Source: Saccoglossus kowalevskii
Taxonomy: Eukaryota > Hemichordata > Enteropneusta > Harrimaniidae
DNA length: 45,518 nt
Assembly (NCBI RefSeq): GCF_000003605.2
Contig: NW_003116958.1
Coordinates: 44,156-89,673 of the forward strand
Reading direction: 5' to 3'
The notes beneath the pieces were generated by a model that saw only the letters and a program-made list of their open reading frames with translations, was not told where the DNA came from and searched no databases. Shown piece after piece: positions 1 to 12,300 of the stretch (position 1 is the stretch's first letter; every line of letters starts with the position of its first letter). The translations under genes were made by a program, and so were the position numbers.

Positions 1-165
1 GACCATTAATTTCAAATTTGCTTTCAGGTGTGCTCCATGTTTCAGTAAGAAAAATAATGTCATATTTAGATAAGAATAGCAGAAAGTCAGGATTGGTCCA
101 TTTAGTTTTCAGACAGTTCACATTCCACACAATACATGACAAAGTAGATGAGTGAATATAATTAT
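1..165 (-). mobile_element. Non-LTR retrotransposon ORF2, start of AP-endonuclease domain (partial)
   Basis: Read on the minus strand, an open frame runs off the left edge of the window. From about position 127 it reads WNVNCLKTKW, then DIIFLTETW. These match the first conserved blocks of the apurinic-like endonuclease of non-LTR retrotransposon ORF2 proteins (N-G/C-L near the start, then the catalytic Glu in LTETW). In life this domain nicks target DNA to prime reverse transcription. It lies just downstream, on the same strand, of an ORF1-like fragment at 209-540, the normal ORF1-ORF2 order. The rest of ORF2, including the reverse transcriptase, would be outside the window, so completeness cannot be judged. 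Confidence 0.8.
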
Positions 166-208
166 TAGTAACATTATTTTGGTGCATATACTGGCCTTGG
201 CCATACCT

Positions 209-540
209 CTATGTGTTCTTAATTTGCTTAATTTCATCAGTTTCGTCGTCATACACATAAATATCATAATAGCTTATCATATTTCATGGACGCTTTCTTG
301 CCGTCTTCTCTTACCTTCACTGGCAACGATCCTAGTTTCCATCTTGCTTTGCGAATCATAGGCCAAAACTCTACGGAAATACGATATTCAGATCCGCGTA
401 GTTTGTTTCTGGACACGTGATATACTCGATCCTTATCTTTATATTTGGTAAATGTTACAACGATTGGTTTAGGTTGTGGACCACGCTTTATTCTGTGGGC
501 ACGATCAATTTCAGCAGAAATCGTCAAATCGTCATGATGG
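209..540 (-). mobile_element. Non-LTR retrotransposon ORF1-like protein, C-terminal part, frameshifted
   Basis: The minus-strand frame reads AEIDRAHRI, then KPIVVTFTKYKDKDRV, then RKARWKL and DGKKASMKYDKL. This is the usual C-terminal pattern of ORF1 proteins in L1/CR1-like elements (E-I-D-R-A-H-R-I, P-I-V-V-x-F, K-x-K, R-K-A-R). After KYDKL the frame stops early at about 264, but the neighbouring frame continues with DIYVYDDETDEIKQIKNT and a stop at 209-211. That suggests one indel broke the ORF. The protein would bind element RNA in the retrotransposition particle. It lies about 45 bp upstream of the ORF2 start at 165. Further upstream the similarity fades, so the 5' part of the element is missing or degraded. 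Confidence 0.75.
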
Positions 541-1815
541 CCAGCTGAGTGTCAATTTTATGATTCAGTCCACTAAATTAAAGACGAATTGAGAAAAATA
601 AACTTTCTTCAATATTTTCCAGTTTAGTAAACATTCTGAGTATGATTTTCCAATAAATATTATATAATCGTATATTATGATTTTTCCATTTGAAATATAA
701 GACGTTTTGAGATTTTTGTGGATCAGTGTTATTTTATCTACAGTCTATGGTTCTCCTCATTTGGCGAGTTACTTACTTGGATATTATTTGTGATGTTTAC
801 CCCAAAACATGAACTCATTTGGCACTGTAAACATTGTCATCACCAGTCACAAACATTGATTTAATTACCGACCCTAAGGCTTATGTTTTTACCCACGTCA
901 TCGCCTGCCTCATGGATCGATTTAACGGTAATCTAAGGCGATGTAAATCCGATGTGCTTGTATCTACATAGAGTCACAGACAATAGTTAAAACCACTGAT
1001 TCAATTGTAATACCATACAAACCATTGTGTATGTCGTAGAACATCACTTTATTTGCAGTGCATTTGCGGTTGTGTGCATAATTTAGAAATTGGTTAAATC
1101 ATTTGAAAATTACGACACGCCGGAGACTGGAGAGATACTTATTCCAAAATACATGATATCAGAAGAAAAATCAGAGAGGTCTGTTTGGCAACTAGACTTG
1201 TGTCTTGGCAAAATTCACAAATTTCTGATGTACGTAGAATAAAATTTAATGCAACTATAAATGCTGAACTAAAATTACGCACAGTTGATGTTTCAAATTC
1301 CTTCTTGAACCAAAAAAATACTTATTTCTGAAATGTGATGGTAAACGTTTCCCCAACCACGGTGTTCATCTCCTCGTCCAGTAATTGGGGACTCGCAATG
1401 AAGACATCGTGGAGCCAAAAGTCACGTGTCTGTCAAATATACAAATCATGGAATATAGGATGGTGAACACCATTTCGTGTGAATTTGTCAGGCATATAAT
1501 CACATAAAAATAACATAAACAGTATATATTTAATTGACTCCTACTAAAAATAAGTTCCACCAGTTAATGGCTTCAGCTAAGCCTTTGCAATTGTGTGTGC
1601 AGGTCGCTGCAATATAGAATACGTTTATCATATTTTATACTAGTGTCGGTGGTTTATAATTTTAGTTACTATATTTTCCCCGAGTTTATTTGTTTTCTTT
1701 GTGTCTGTGTCTGTTTTGAAAGCGAGAAAATATACATACTTGTATATGGATCGGGGCTTTGAATGCAGTGCACTATAGTAAGTTGTTCATTTTCACCTTC
1801 TCTCCAAGTGGCCCT
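541..1815. other. Non-coding stretch, nothing recognised
   Basis: AT-rich sequence with stop codons in all frames. I see no coding exon, RNA gene or clear repeat. Confidence 0.5.
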
Positions 1816-2210
1816 TTGCATTTGACATTTTTTTTTTCATTTTTGAAATGCGAGTTTGCACGTTTTGTTGGAAACTCTATTTGATAAAGTCTGGTTTCAA
1901 AAATGTCAAACGTGCATTTTAAAAAATGTCAAAAATTTCAAACGTGCATTTTAAAAAATGTCAAAAATGCCAAACGTGCATTTTAAAAAATGTCAAAAAT
2001 GTCAAACGTGCATTTCAAAAATGTAAAAAAAAAATGCCACACGTGCATTTTAAAAATATAAAAATTTCAAAAATGCCTGATGTGTTCAAAATGCCAAACG
2101 TGTAAGCCTTCCCAACTCAAAGTAGGTTTTTTTAAAAATGAGAAACGTGCATTTCAAAAATATAAAAGTTTCAAAACTGTGGGTTTTTTTTAATATTTTG
2201 TTTGACGTTT
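1816..2210. repeat. AT-rich minisatellite, ~32-bp unit, with an inverted flanking copy
   Basis: The unit is approximately aaacgtgcattttaaaaaat followed by gtcaaaaatgtc. It is clearest over about 1907-2030, where three to four copies occur with point changes (gtc/ttc/gcc), then decays to about 2210. At 1836-1867 the related sequence catttttgaaatgcgagttt followed by gcacgttttg lies in inverted orientation, so the array can fold back. No coding potential. Confidence 0.75.
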
Positions 2211-2677
2211 TTGAAACTCCACTTAATAAATGAGGTGAACCGGGGGTGATAGTGTGAATTATGAGCTTTCATATAATATATTATTTGATATGGTTTAAAA
2301 CAATTCTTCTGTAGAAATAAATACTGTAGATTTTACTTTCTGAAAACCGGTACTGCGTTCATATCGACAGTCCCTTTATATAGGGACTGTGATTTATTTA
2401 TCTTTTTAACTTTAAGTTGTCTTCTTTAGCATTAGTAAAAATAAAAGGAAAAGTGAAAGGAAAAGTAAAAGTATGCAAGACACCTAAGGGGTCTGTAAAT
2501 TATGTTTTGAAATGGGAAATTATTGAAATTCTCGGCAATCAAAGCTACCATACCCTTTATCGGGTGAATTGACCTTGTACATGTGTCTTGTTTGTTGTGT
2601 ATCCTATGTTTCGTGTATGCTTCAAAACGTCACTGGTATCAACTTGTTTACAGTAGCGGAAAACCTGGCCATGTAAA
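2211..2677. other. Non-coding stretch, nothing recognised
   Basis: No exon or repeat that I can support. Confidence 0.4.
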
Positions 2678-2738
2678 TTGACCTAGAACATTGCCTTGAA
2701 CTTGATGAAGTATTGGTGACAAGTTTACTACCTATCAC
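2678..2738 (+). repeat. 61-bp direct repeat, copy 1
   Basis: The block containing ctagaacattgccttgaact recurs at 6021-6081 with 59 of 61 positions identical by eye. The second copy is about 200 bp upstream of the transporter start codon in exon 1a; this copy is about 3.6 kb upstream. Outside the block the two loci differ. Confidence 0.9.
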
Positions 2739-4231
2739 ATGTAGTCCCGTACTCATTTGAATATGTGACGTCACACATATGTGACACCGAGTCTGTACAT
2801 ATATGATAACACACGATATATCGGGATGACCTTTGACATGTTACGTTTGTTTTGATATTATTAAACCCGTATATATCACGTTCCATTTTAAACATGTCTG
2901 CAAGTTATATGACCCAGCATAATTAATGTATACTCCTTGTTGAAATTGCTGTGGCAGAGGTACTACTGCGTGAAGCGCAAAGACCCATGGGAAGGAGATT
3001 GCTCTGCCACCACACACTGTCACAACACTTATACTACGCGTATTCTTGGGGTATTACTATTATTATAAAGCTCTCATGTTTTCTTACTACTGGTACACAA
3101 GTTTTAGAATATGATCCTGATAACTCTTTTTTCGTAAACACAAAAAAGAATGGAATACCGGTAGTTATAATTTACAAAAAAAATAATTTCATTGCGAAAA
3201 AACGCGGTTACTAAAGTGATACTCGGTTCTTCAAGGTGACCGTTCCAGTACAGACAATCGGTAGGACTCGCCTGGCGAAAATATAACGGAAGTACTTCGT
3301 AGAATTGACTGCTAAATCATCCTACTACCACTCAGATTTTGCTAAGAAAGGTCAAAAATGAATCTACAAACATTGCTTACGCTTTAGCCGGGTACAAAAG
3401 TGACAATAATTTGGTAGATCCATTGTGACGCATCAACCAATAAACGGCAAGCATAGTATCACGTGGTTACAGATAATAATATTTTACTGACACGACACTG
3501 ATGCAGGAAGATACAGCAGTATGGTATTTAAAAACAAAAACTGAAACTAAGACATACAAAATATAACTACACTAGGAACAATATAGAATTAAAAGTTAAA
3601 TATTTGAGGAGGAAATGACATAATGTGATTTGGACAGATGCATTCGTAAGAATAAATGTCTTTGTGGGAGATTGGAATTCATGGGATTGCTTTCGAATTC
3701 AACGCTCGCAAAGTGCGAGAGTTAGCTTTCCGTGAGATATTTATCGCATACCACAGTACATGCTTATGAAGTTGCATACATTTACTTCATCATATAAATC
3801 CTTGGTTTTACTGCACTGTCGACGGGATATGTCAAGGACATACGTTCAGTTTACTTTGGCACGTCGGGTTGTTGGGTGTGTACCGTTATACCAATACAAC
3901 TTGAGTACAGCTAACCGCAGTCGGAACTCCTAGAGACTATAGTGACGTGTACTGGAGATCTAGTTGATAACACGATAGAAAAGTTTTGTGCAAATTTATT
4001 CAATTTATTAATGGTTTAGTGTATGAGTGAGTGAATTCTAACAAAAATATAGATAACAGAGAATTTGAGTCTTACTTCATTATAATTTAAATGGTATGCC
4101 AACACGCCCACTAACGTGAGTCCAGACTGTAAGGTTTCGGTGATTCACAGTTCCTCTATTCCTGGATGAACACAGAAGGGAAAAATTGGAAAAATAAAAT
4201 ACACGTAGATATCAAGTTTCCGTTACTTCAC
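2739..4231. other. Non-coding stretch, nothing recognised
   Basis: Short frames only, with no recognisable domain, splice-bounded exon or RNA gene. Confidence 0.4.
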
Positions 4232-4427
4232 GGAAATACCGAGACTGGCCCAGCTGTGTGATTTTTTTCCCAGTTAAATTAAGTTTTAAAAAGTTTTGCG
4301 AAATTTGCAGTGGGCCGAACGCGAAACAAGTGATTTCGCGTTAACGCGTCTATTTCGCGATATTTTTATTTAATTTAACCTTTAAAATAAAATAAATCGC
4401 CAAGGCTGTGCCAGTCTAGGAAATGCC
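4232..4427. mobile_element. 178-bp MITE with ~9-bp target duplication
   Basis: The element proper is 4241-4418. Its left end reads gagactggcccagctgtgtg and its right end, reverse-complemented, reads tagactggcacagccttggc, giving imperfect terminal inverted repeats of roughly 25 bp. It is flanked by ggaaatacc (4232-4240) and ggaaatgcc (4419-4427), a 9-bp duplication with one mismatch. No transposase is encoded. A duplication of 8-9 bp fits hAT- or Mutator-like transposition; the superfamily cannot be fixed from this copy. Confidence 0.75.
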
Positions 4428-6020
4428 TCACGTGTGTATGAACATCTCGTATAACTTCATTTCATCGAAAACTATTTCGTTGAAATTCCATTTTGAATTT
4501 CGACGAAATGACGGAGGCTCTCTCATATAACATCTGGTAGTGTAAGACAAAAGAATGTTTTCATCAATTGTAGTACTATTTGAGTATTTCTACTGTCGCT
4601 CACGCAAGCAGGATGCCATAATGGATCGAGCATACTGAATCTGTCTAGAGCAGACCAACACATCTAAATATATCATTCTCTTAATTTAGTTGTGCGCGCT
4701 TGAGGGGCGGTCATATAACAAAATATAATATTTCAATTAATCTTTTAATCTTTTGATTATGATTACGGGTCTCATCAAAAATAATATCCCCCAATAAATC
4801 CATGCCCATCCACACCATATAGGCATCTACATGAACAAATTAACACGACTGGAACCAAAACTGAAGTGACAGTCTTTCTAGACACAGTCCCTGTGCTCTA
4901 AAATGGAGCTCTAATATGTACAAAACCCGGTGAAAGACAGAAGGGTAATAATAACATCGGACTGCTGTGTACTAGTAACCATTCTCTCTCTCTCTCTCTC
5001 TCTTCGCTGATTAGAAACTGGTAGCTGTTTTGTTCACGTGACTAAGCCGCACCAGGGGATATCATATGCACATAGGGGTTCATTTAATGTAGCTTTAGCT
5101 CGACATTTAATTTTAAAACTTACCCATACAAAATTTGTTTCCCCTACAAATACATAAACACCATTCTAGTGACTACTCTCCTTTTGTTACATGATCACTC
5201 TAATTTTCTGTTCTTCAAGCACGTCACATATAGCTTTGGTTAAACCTGTTACCCCCGGTCAAGGAAATCAACATTCCCACTACCATACCGTGGTTCGTTG
5301 TCCTCTATAACACGCATTCAAACCGTGATACATAAAGTAATTCCATATCTTTGTATGCATTTATCCGGGTTATGGTATTTTTTTCTGGTATTTTTAGAGA
5401 GTAATCTGGAATCGACTTATCTTCTTTCTGTCATATCTGAAGAAATGTTTTAACATACGTACGGTGCCATGAATTGTAATGTGTATGAACACGCAATCCA
5501 ACATTCGGCTCTCAAATTATTAACACTTACTCACCAATACTAGTACCAATACCACGGTTCTGATACGGTCCGTGGTGCCAGAACGCATAAATTGATGTTG
5601 TACGTCTCTGACCATGGTATTTTTCACATGGTATTGTGACCAAGGGTGACACCGTCACGCTCTATTTAAACCACGCTGAAGCTGGGTGTGCAATGTTTAA
5701 TAAAATTGTTCTTTTTGTTTGTTTCTATGATATTAATGTATCATAATAAAAAAAATATATATATAACTGATGTTGTTCAAAAGCAAGTGTGGTGAAATGA
5801 TAATTTGTGGATTACAGTGTTATGAATTATCAGCGACATGTGTAGACCATGGAACTATGCAACCACGACGGATTGCAGTGAATGACTGTGTAGTGACGTG
5901 CCATTCAAATGTAAATACTCGGTGCCACCATTCATGAACAGATCAAAACATGTTTTTTTTTTCTCATTTAATATTGTACTATGTTCTCAAATTGTTATAT
6001 AATATATATATTATGCTTAG
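4428..6020. other. Non-coding stretch with a (CT)n microsatellite
   Basis: An uninterrupted ctctct tract lies at 4984-5003. The remainder shows no exon, RNA gene or long repeat. Confidence 0.5.
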
Positions 6021-6081
6021 TTGATCTAGAACATTGCCTTGAACTTGATGAAGTATTGGTGACAAGTTTACTACGTATCAC
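6021..6081 (+). repeat. 61-bp direct repeat, copy 2, upstream of exon 1a
   Basis: Nearly identical to 2678-2738 (two mismatches by eye). It ends about 200 bp before the exon 1a start codon, so it sits in the likely proximal promoter. It may be a dispersed repeat or a duplicated regulatory block. Confidence 0.85.
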
Positions 6082-6282
6082 GTGACTGTCATGCCCGGGA
6101 ATGTTGAGTCCCCGCCTTGTTTGACATTACTGGACAACCAATCAAAATGCCCCGCGCGAGCTTATTATGTATGTTAATCGTTCTATCCCCCTTTGTTATG
6201 ATTTTCGCGCCGTACTGTGTTCGTGCGTAAGATCGTCGTGGTGTAAACATTGGCCGGCATTTTCCCTGTTTTCAGAAAAATC
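6082..6282 (+). promoter_or_regulatory. Putative promoter and 5' UTR of first exon 1a
   Basis: This segment is richer in G+C and CpG than its surroundings (cccgggaatgttgagtcccc, gccccgcgcgagc). A CCAAT box lies at 6138-6142 within gacaaccaatcaaaatg. There is no clear TATA box, which fits a CpG-type promoter. An upstream ATG at 6198 opens an 11-codon frame closed by TAA at 6228-6230, a possible uORF if the transcript starts before it. The transcription start itself is not visible. Confidence 0.45.
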
Positions 6283-6330
6283 ATGACGAAGTCCATCGAC
6301 CTGAGCGACCCGCATACAACTGAAACTAAG
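6283..6330 (+). CDS. Transporter alternative first coding exon 1a
   Basis: ATG opens a 48-nt exon encoding [16 protein letters not shown], followed directly by gtaaactgt. The start context is atcATGa, with the favourable A at -3. It ends in phase 0, and exon 2 (AAA CCT GAG) continues in phase 0. Its length, phase, ending AAG|gtaaac and acidic/Thr-rich peptide all match exon 1b at 10537, which supports both as true first exons. The intron to exon 2 would be 12,746 bp. Confidence 0.72.
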
Positions 6331-9300
6331 GTAAACTGTACATATTTTACTGGTCGATTTTGATATGTTGAACACAGACGATCATTCTCAGAATTGTTAA
6401 ACCGAGAGTTTTTTTTCGCAGGCCTCATACACACGACAACATGTCCATTTCAAAACATTGTTTGGTTTTGTCCTGTTCTTCTTCATTCAATTTTGTCACA
6501 GTTTTCAGAGAGTGTTTACATCAGCGACTTGATATCGTTATTTACAGTAACAGAGCGCAGTACATATTACTATTTCTCGGAAAATTCCATTCGAAAATTC
6601 AACGTCGTTTTCTTCTCCATATTGTTCACGCGTGTATCCCGATAGGTGAATGGAAATACACGAGGCAAAAAACATCGCCATGTCACGGAATACGGGAATG
6701 CACTGACACAATTTACCGATAAATGCCGTGTTTTGTATGTTCCGTAATATACGTTTCAAATAAACGATGCATTTTTGCCGTGAATCTTCCCTATGTAAGT
6801 AGATGAATCTATAATTTATTACGTATTTCAGCGCATGCTAATGTATGTAAACACAGCAGAACACGTGCTTCTCTCATGGACACAAGGGCCTGTCCTAGTT
6901 TTCATCGTCGACTTCACCTTGCCCAGTTTAACGGTGTTGTCCCTTTCATTCCGTTGCAACTGGACGACGTCGTTTCTTAATAAGGATTGAGCATTACTCA
7001 ACGATGACTAGTGATTTCCTGATGTATGATTTCTTTCTGGGCCGCTACACCGAAAGGGCATCAACATTGTTGAAATTTTTTTTTTACTTCAAATTCTTAT
7101 GTGTTATTTTAGTAAGAGTGTTATAGAATATCGGTTTCTCGTGGATTCAATCTCCGACTGAGCTTGTGTGCCACCCGCGTTACTGCTGGTATTTTCATTC
7201 TGTAATGCTGTACGTTTTCCGGTATTACAATGGCGGGGCCGTTCCCATAATAGTATCGAAGCCATGTGTTGCCAAACATTCGAAGGCGAATGTAAAAGGT
7301 GCCAATCTGCATACAAATGTAAATAGACTAACCGGGACACTTAGCTGATATAGATTAGAACTTACGACTGTTCTGCGATATCAAAAACAATCCCTTACTT
7401 ACCTCTGATTTAAAAAATAAATAAAAACCCTCTATTTTAAAGAAACGCTGAACAAGCCTTTTCTACGAAATTCAGAACGCACATGCTTATCCCACGAGGA
7501 ACCACTAGTATTTGCCCCCGGGAAACAACTACAATTTACTTCAGTTTTATATTTGGCAGCCTGCCAACTTATGTACTGAAAATGTATGCTTTGGTGACGT
7601 CGCGCATTGTTGGAATTCTGCCAAGTTACGAACCAAAATATTGATGTTTGAGAACAATCTCCTTCCCAGAGGCCTTTGCGCTTTACGTGATAAGTAACGC
7701 GCATCGAACTGTGCGTAGTTCGGTTAGAGAAGTGACGCGTAATCACGTGAAATAGACATGGAATGGACAAGTTTTTTTTCTGTAAATAAACAAATATAGG
7801 GCTTCGTTAACTGCATTGAAAGCGCAATTGATGTTGTTATGCCTAATTACACAATATACAAGTAACGTTCGCAGCTGTGTACTGCAGAGAAAAATGTTGG
7901 ATAGATTGGTGAGCGAAATTTTGCCATCAAAATTTTCTCTTGAAACAAAGATAATTTTAGCTCACCATTTTATACTCCATGACACAGATTTTTATCTGTT
8001 ATTTGGTAAACAAAACCGTAACAAAAGACACCACGTGGTCACAGCTGTGTTTACTAGTACGAGTATCCGCTGAGATCACGTGTACATGTGTGGAGGGAGG
8101 GAGGTGGGTACTATAGAAGCGTTCACGCACAGCTCCTTAACACGGGCTAGGAAAATGTGCGCGAACACAACAGGGGCTAAGAAATGCAAAGTAGGGATTA
8201 AATCTAGCCCGATTATAAGACCTGGTTCAGATCCTTAGCATGGGCTAATGGAGTGTATGTGAACGCTCAGCTCAGGCTAAGCGCCCAAAACGCTGATCTT
8301 TCAATGGTCATTTGGAAGATTTACTATTGTATTCATAACTATTCATTTTGGTATGCCATTTCTAACATGACAATCAACGCGAGATATCTAGAGATATTGT
8401 ACAGAACCAGGTAAGTATACATGCTATTTCTATAGTTATAAAACAATAACAATGCAAATTCAATATTTGCATATTGCAGAATAACAAAAAGTTACATTAT
8501 TACAGAGTCTCATCGTCAGTCCATTTTTTGGGTGAAAATATCATGTGCTCGCCTTAATAGTCATGTCGAAAATGGCATACCAAAATGAATAGTTATTAAT
8601 ATAATAATTGTACATCTACCAACTGGACATTGAATAAAAAGGTGTTTTGAGTTTGGCCCCGAGCTAAGCGTTCGTGCATACTTCGTTAGACCATGGAGCT
8701 CCATGGTTAGACATTGTTTTAACAACGGATCGCGTTCCCGCTTGGTCTTGATACATTCATTTGTGATTCGTAATAAAATATTCTTTTCCTATTATTACAA
8801 ATCTGTAATACGTTGTTCTTTGTTGAGTAAAGTCTTTATGCTGGAAATGTGTGTGTTTTGATCACAGTCCCTTTTAATAGCTCCATGTTATGCACCAAGA
8901 CAACGTCACTTACCAGACTTCCATAGACTTCTCGAAAGATCCTGTCAGTTTCACATTTTTGGAATTTTCAATATGAACGACAATCACTAGACTGATCAAA
9001 ACATTTATGATGTATATTTATCCGGTCCTGATTTGCTAAAAATTTGAAAATTCCTGGAATAAATAGTACAAATTTGAGAAAAAAACAGAAAAGTTGTGGA
9101 TTTTTGAAAGATAGTAAGTTACAGGACTAAACTCAAAAGGCCGAGCAAGTGAGTGGTTTGTATATACCGGCACACTGTTTTCGGCTTCGTCTGTGCATGG
9201 GAAAACATCCCCTTGGTCTATGCTCAGAATGTCAATAGAAACCTTTGTAATGCGGCTCCGAAATCTCGGGAATGCACAAGTGCGGTATGGAAAATTTAAT

Positions 9301-12300
9301 TTGAATGTCCCGCCTATCGTTGGTCCAATGTTATCAGAGGTGTTGCTAACAATTCATGTACACAATTGTCTGTCGTGTATATGTTATTTACTTATTACCA
9401 ACAGTTTGGATTAACACGTGGTATTAACCGAGAATCATTTGGAAACTTCATGTGGCTGTTTAAACATATATTCTTGTAAACTTTCAGACGAATTACTCTT
9501 GCAACAAGTAAATTAAAGTTGAAATCGTATTCTACAAATTGTCATGGTTTCATGAGACACAAAATACATTCTGATTATCGTAAATATCACCTTCCTTCCT
9601 TCTCTCGGATGTATAATGAAATCTGGTCGTCGTCTTTTCCTTCAAGCATTGGACCACAGGGACTGTGATGTGAGGCGATGCGAAAAAGTTTTCTTTTTGA
9701 AATAATTGAACACTTGGGACAATAATCAAATGAAAATCTGTCATATTTGGCCAATTGCTAGTACTTGTTAGTGCAATGGATGGGTTCAGCATAACCTTGG
9801 ATAGTCGTGTAACTGCTGAATATGAACGCAAACATATCATACACGTGCTAACCTGTTTTTCCCAATTCAAGCTCGTATTTGATTATCACAATTGTTTAGC
9901 TTATATCACTGTTAGAAATCACAAAGTGGCCAAAAATATGCCCTGAACAAGAGTCTTCCTTTCTGACTATATATTGGGCATAGATAATGATAATGTTTCT
10001 ATATAGCGTACACATTTCTTGTAAATAAACTCTTGACCATCACTGTCACGTAATAGCAATGACGAATAAACTACCCCTCGTTTACTGTTTATAAACAGAT
10101 TGTCCGTATTTACTAAATATACAGTCTTACTTTAACAGACAGTCTGTTACTAACCTGTATTTGAATAGCCACTCCCCCGTAATTTATGTAATTCCCAGCG
10201 CTACGTGGATGCAGAATTTGTGCATTGCTATTCATAGAAAATAAAACTTTTAAATGATTTTTTTTAACTTGTAACATGATCCAATCCAAATGTTCTATTA
10301 CTTTTACGGGGATGCAAACGAACGTTTGTGGCAATGTTGACGTTTTGCGGGTGTCTTTGCTGAGCACACACCTGCATGGATTTCGATACGCTCTACCCCT
10401 GTAATTAAATGGTCCATACCCTGACATCAATATGTTTCAGCCTCGAATGTTAGATAAATACTTTCTTTACGTTACTTTGGACATGGAATTCAACTCTCGT
10501 TTTGAACTCTGAGAGTTCTCCTGATTACGAGCGGAGATGGCGACAGACTGCGATATCAGCATCGATAATGTGACCGAAGATAAGGTAAACAAGTATATCA
10601 TGAGTACTGGTTATCATTGAAATACGTTTAGGTGTAATGTTTATCATTACTCTTTGAAGATGTGTATACAAGTTATCACGATTATATATATATATATAAT
10701 TACCTTTTAGCGGGAACTTCAAGTGGATATTCCTGCATTCTGCTTGGTTTACCTATAAGTTAAAGTGGTTTTACCGCTACGTTACGAGAGACAGCGTGGC
10801 AAACGGCTGGCATTTTCCCATTGAATCGCGCCATTTCGCACATTGTTGGCTCAAACAAGAAAGTTCACTGAAGGGCATCTCTTATACGATTTGTGTTGAT
10901 GTTTATCATGTTCAGATTCTCATTTTATTTATTTATAAACCAACGCTGACCAGAGTATGTTGTCAACGAATGACCAAATGTACTTTATATTTACTCTTTT
11001 CAAATGTGGGTAGAATTCCGGAAGACCACATGCTTATTGAATTCTTTGCTAAATTCGGAAACATTCTATATATTGAAATGCCAGCCTTTACACCAAACTG
11101 TTTCCCCGCTGCGATTTTGTACTACATTCCCAGACTGGCATAGCTGTCTTGGTCACTCTTAAATCACGTGTATAGATCGCAAATTGGTCGTATTTTAAGT
11201 GGGCAAAAATATATTGTTTTTATAATATATACTTGTTTAGTCGTGTATGTAATTAAATTAATACATATGACATACGGTGCAGACATATGTTTGCTATGGT
11301 GTACACAGTTCTATAATAACTGGTTTTGGTAATTGATTTATCCGACACAGCCTATTCACAAAACAGTGGCTATGTAACATTTGCCGCCCTTTTTACGCCG
11401 ACAATATCGTCTTTGTCCCGTGCAGATTATGTATACCCAGTTCTAACTTGTTTTTCAATACTGTGCCAGTGAAAGGGCACGTCATGTGTGCTAGTGCAGT
11501 ATATGTACACTCTGTCATCAAAGCCGTTACATGATTCGACTTGCACCCCTTGCCACCCACTGGGAGTTCAGACAGAATATTATTATTACGTCATTTTTTG
11601 CTGTAGAAACTGCGATGGTGTGCAATGTCACACGTTTTTAACCTTTCACCTGCTCACAAACACAATCAAAATGCCTGTGGATGTTGTCGTCGTTTCACAG
11701 CATGGTGGATGTCGAGATTTTCTAGTCGGGATCAAGGATATTTATTATTAACAACTTCCGGTGAGGGCAAAGCCATCATGTATCTCTATTCTATCTCGTA
11801 GGACATAACATGACACGGCGTTTAGTCTGTCAATCTCGGCGTACATGTTTTGGCTTACTGTAGTACAGAGATGATAAAGCCCGACTACGAAGGGGGGTTA
11901 GTCCGCTATTAATGTATTACGCAATCAAGAGCACGCGTACACGTGAGGTTTGACCTTTTGGAATTTCTGGTCGTATAATTTGCATACTGAAATTGTGGCA
12001 GGTGTAAGCCTATCCGCAAGATGGACATAATGATCAACTTATGGATATTCATATTATGGTCATTCATGATCGAACTCATAAAATCACATGGGACCCAACA
12101 ACCAAGGCCTGTGACCGACATCGTGTTCCAGATACATGTTACTGGTGTAGCTCAATTAGCATCGTGTTTGTCATATTAAAACTATTTATTCCACTATAGT
12201 TATGATTTTAATGTGATTTTTCAGTTTGTTTGTAATATCAGTAAGCTTTATTTAGCATTTTGTTTAGTTTGTTAAACTTTACTGTATTTTATTTTATTTG

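Noticed and set aside
6394-6760. Overlapping frames on both strands after exon 1a
   Set aside because: No recognisable domain and no splice-bounded continuation; a simple intron is the better reading.
8349-8402. ATG ... CCAG|gtaagt as a third transporter first exon
   Set aside because: It ends in the wrong phase for exon 2 and lies within the arm and loop of a fold-back element.
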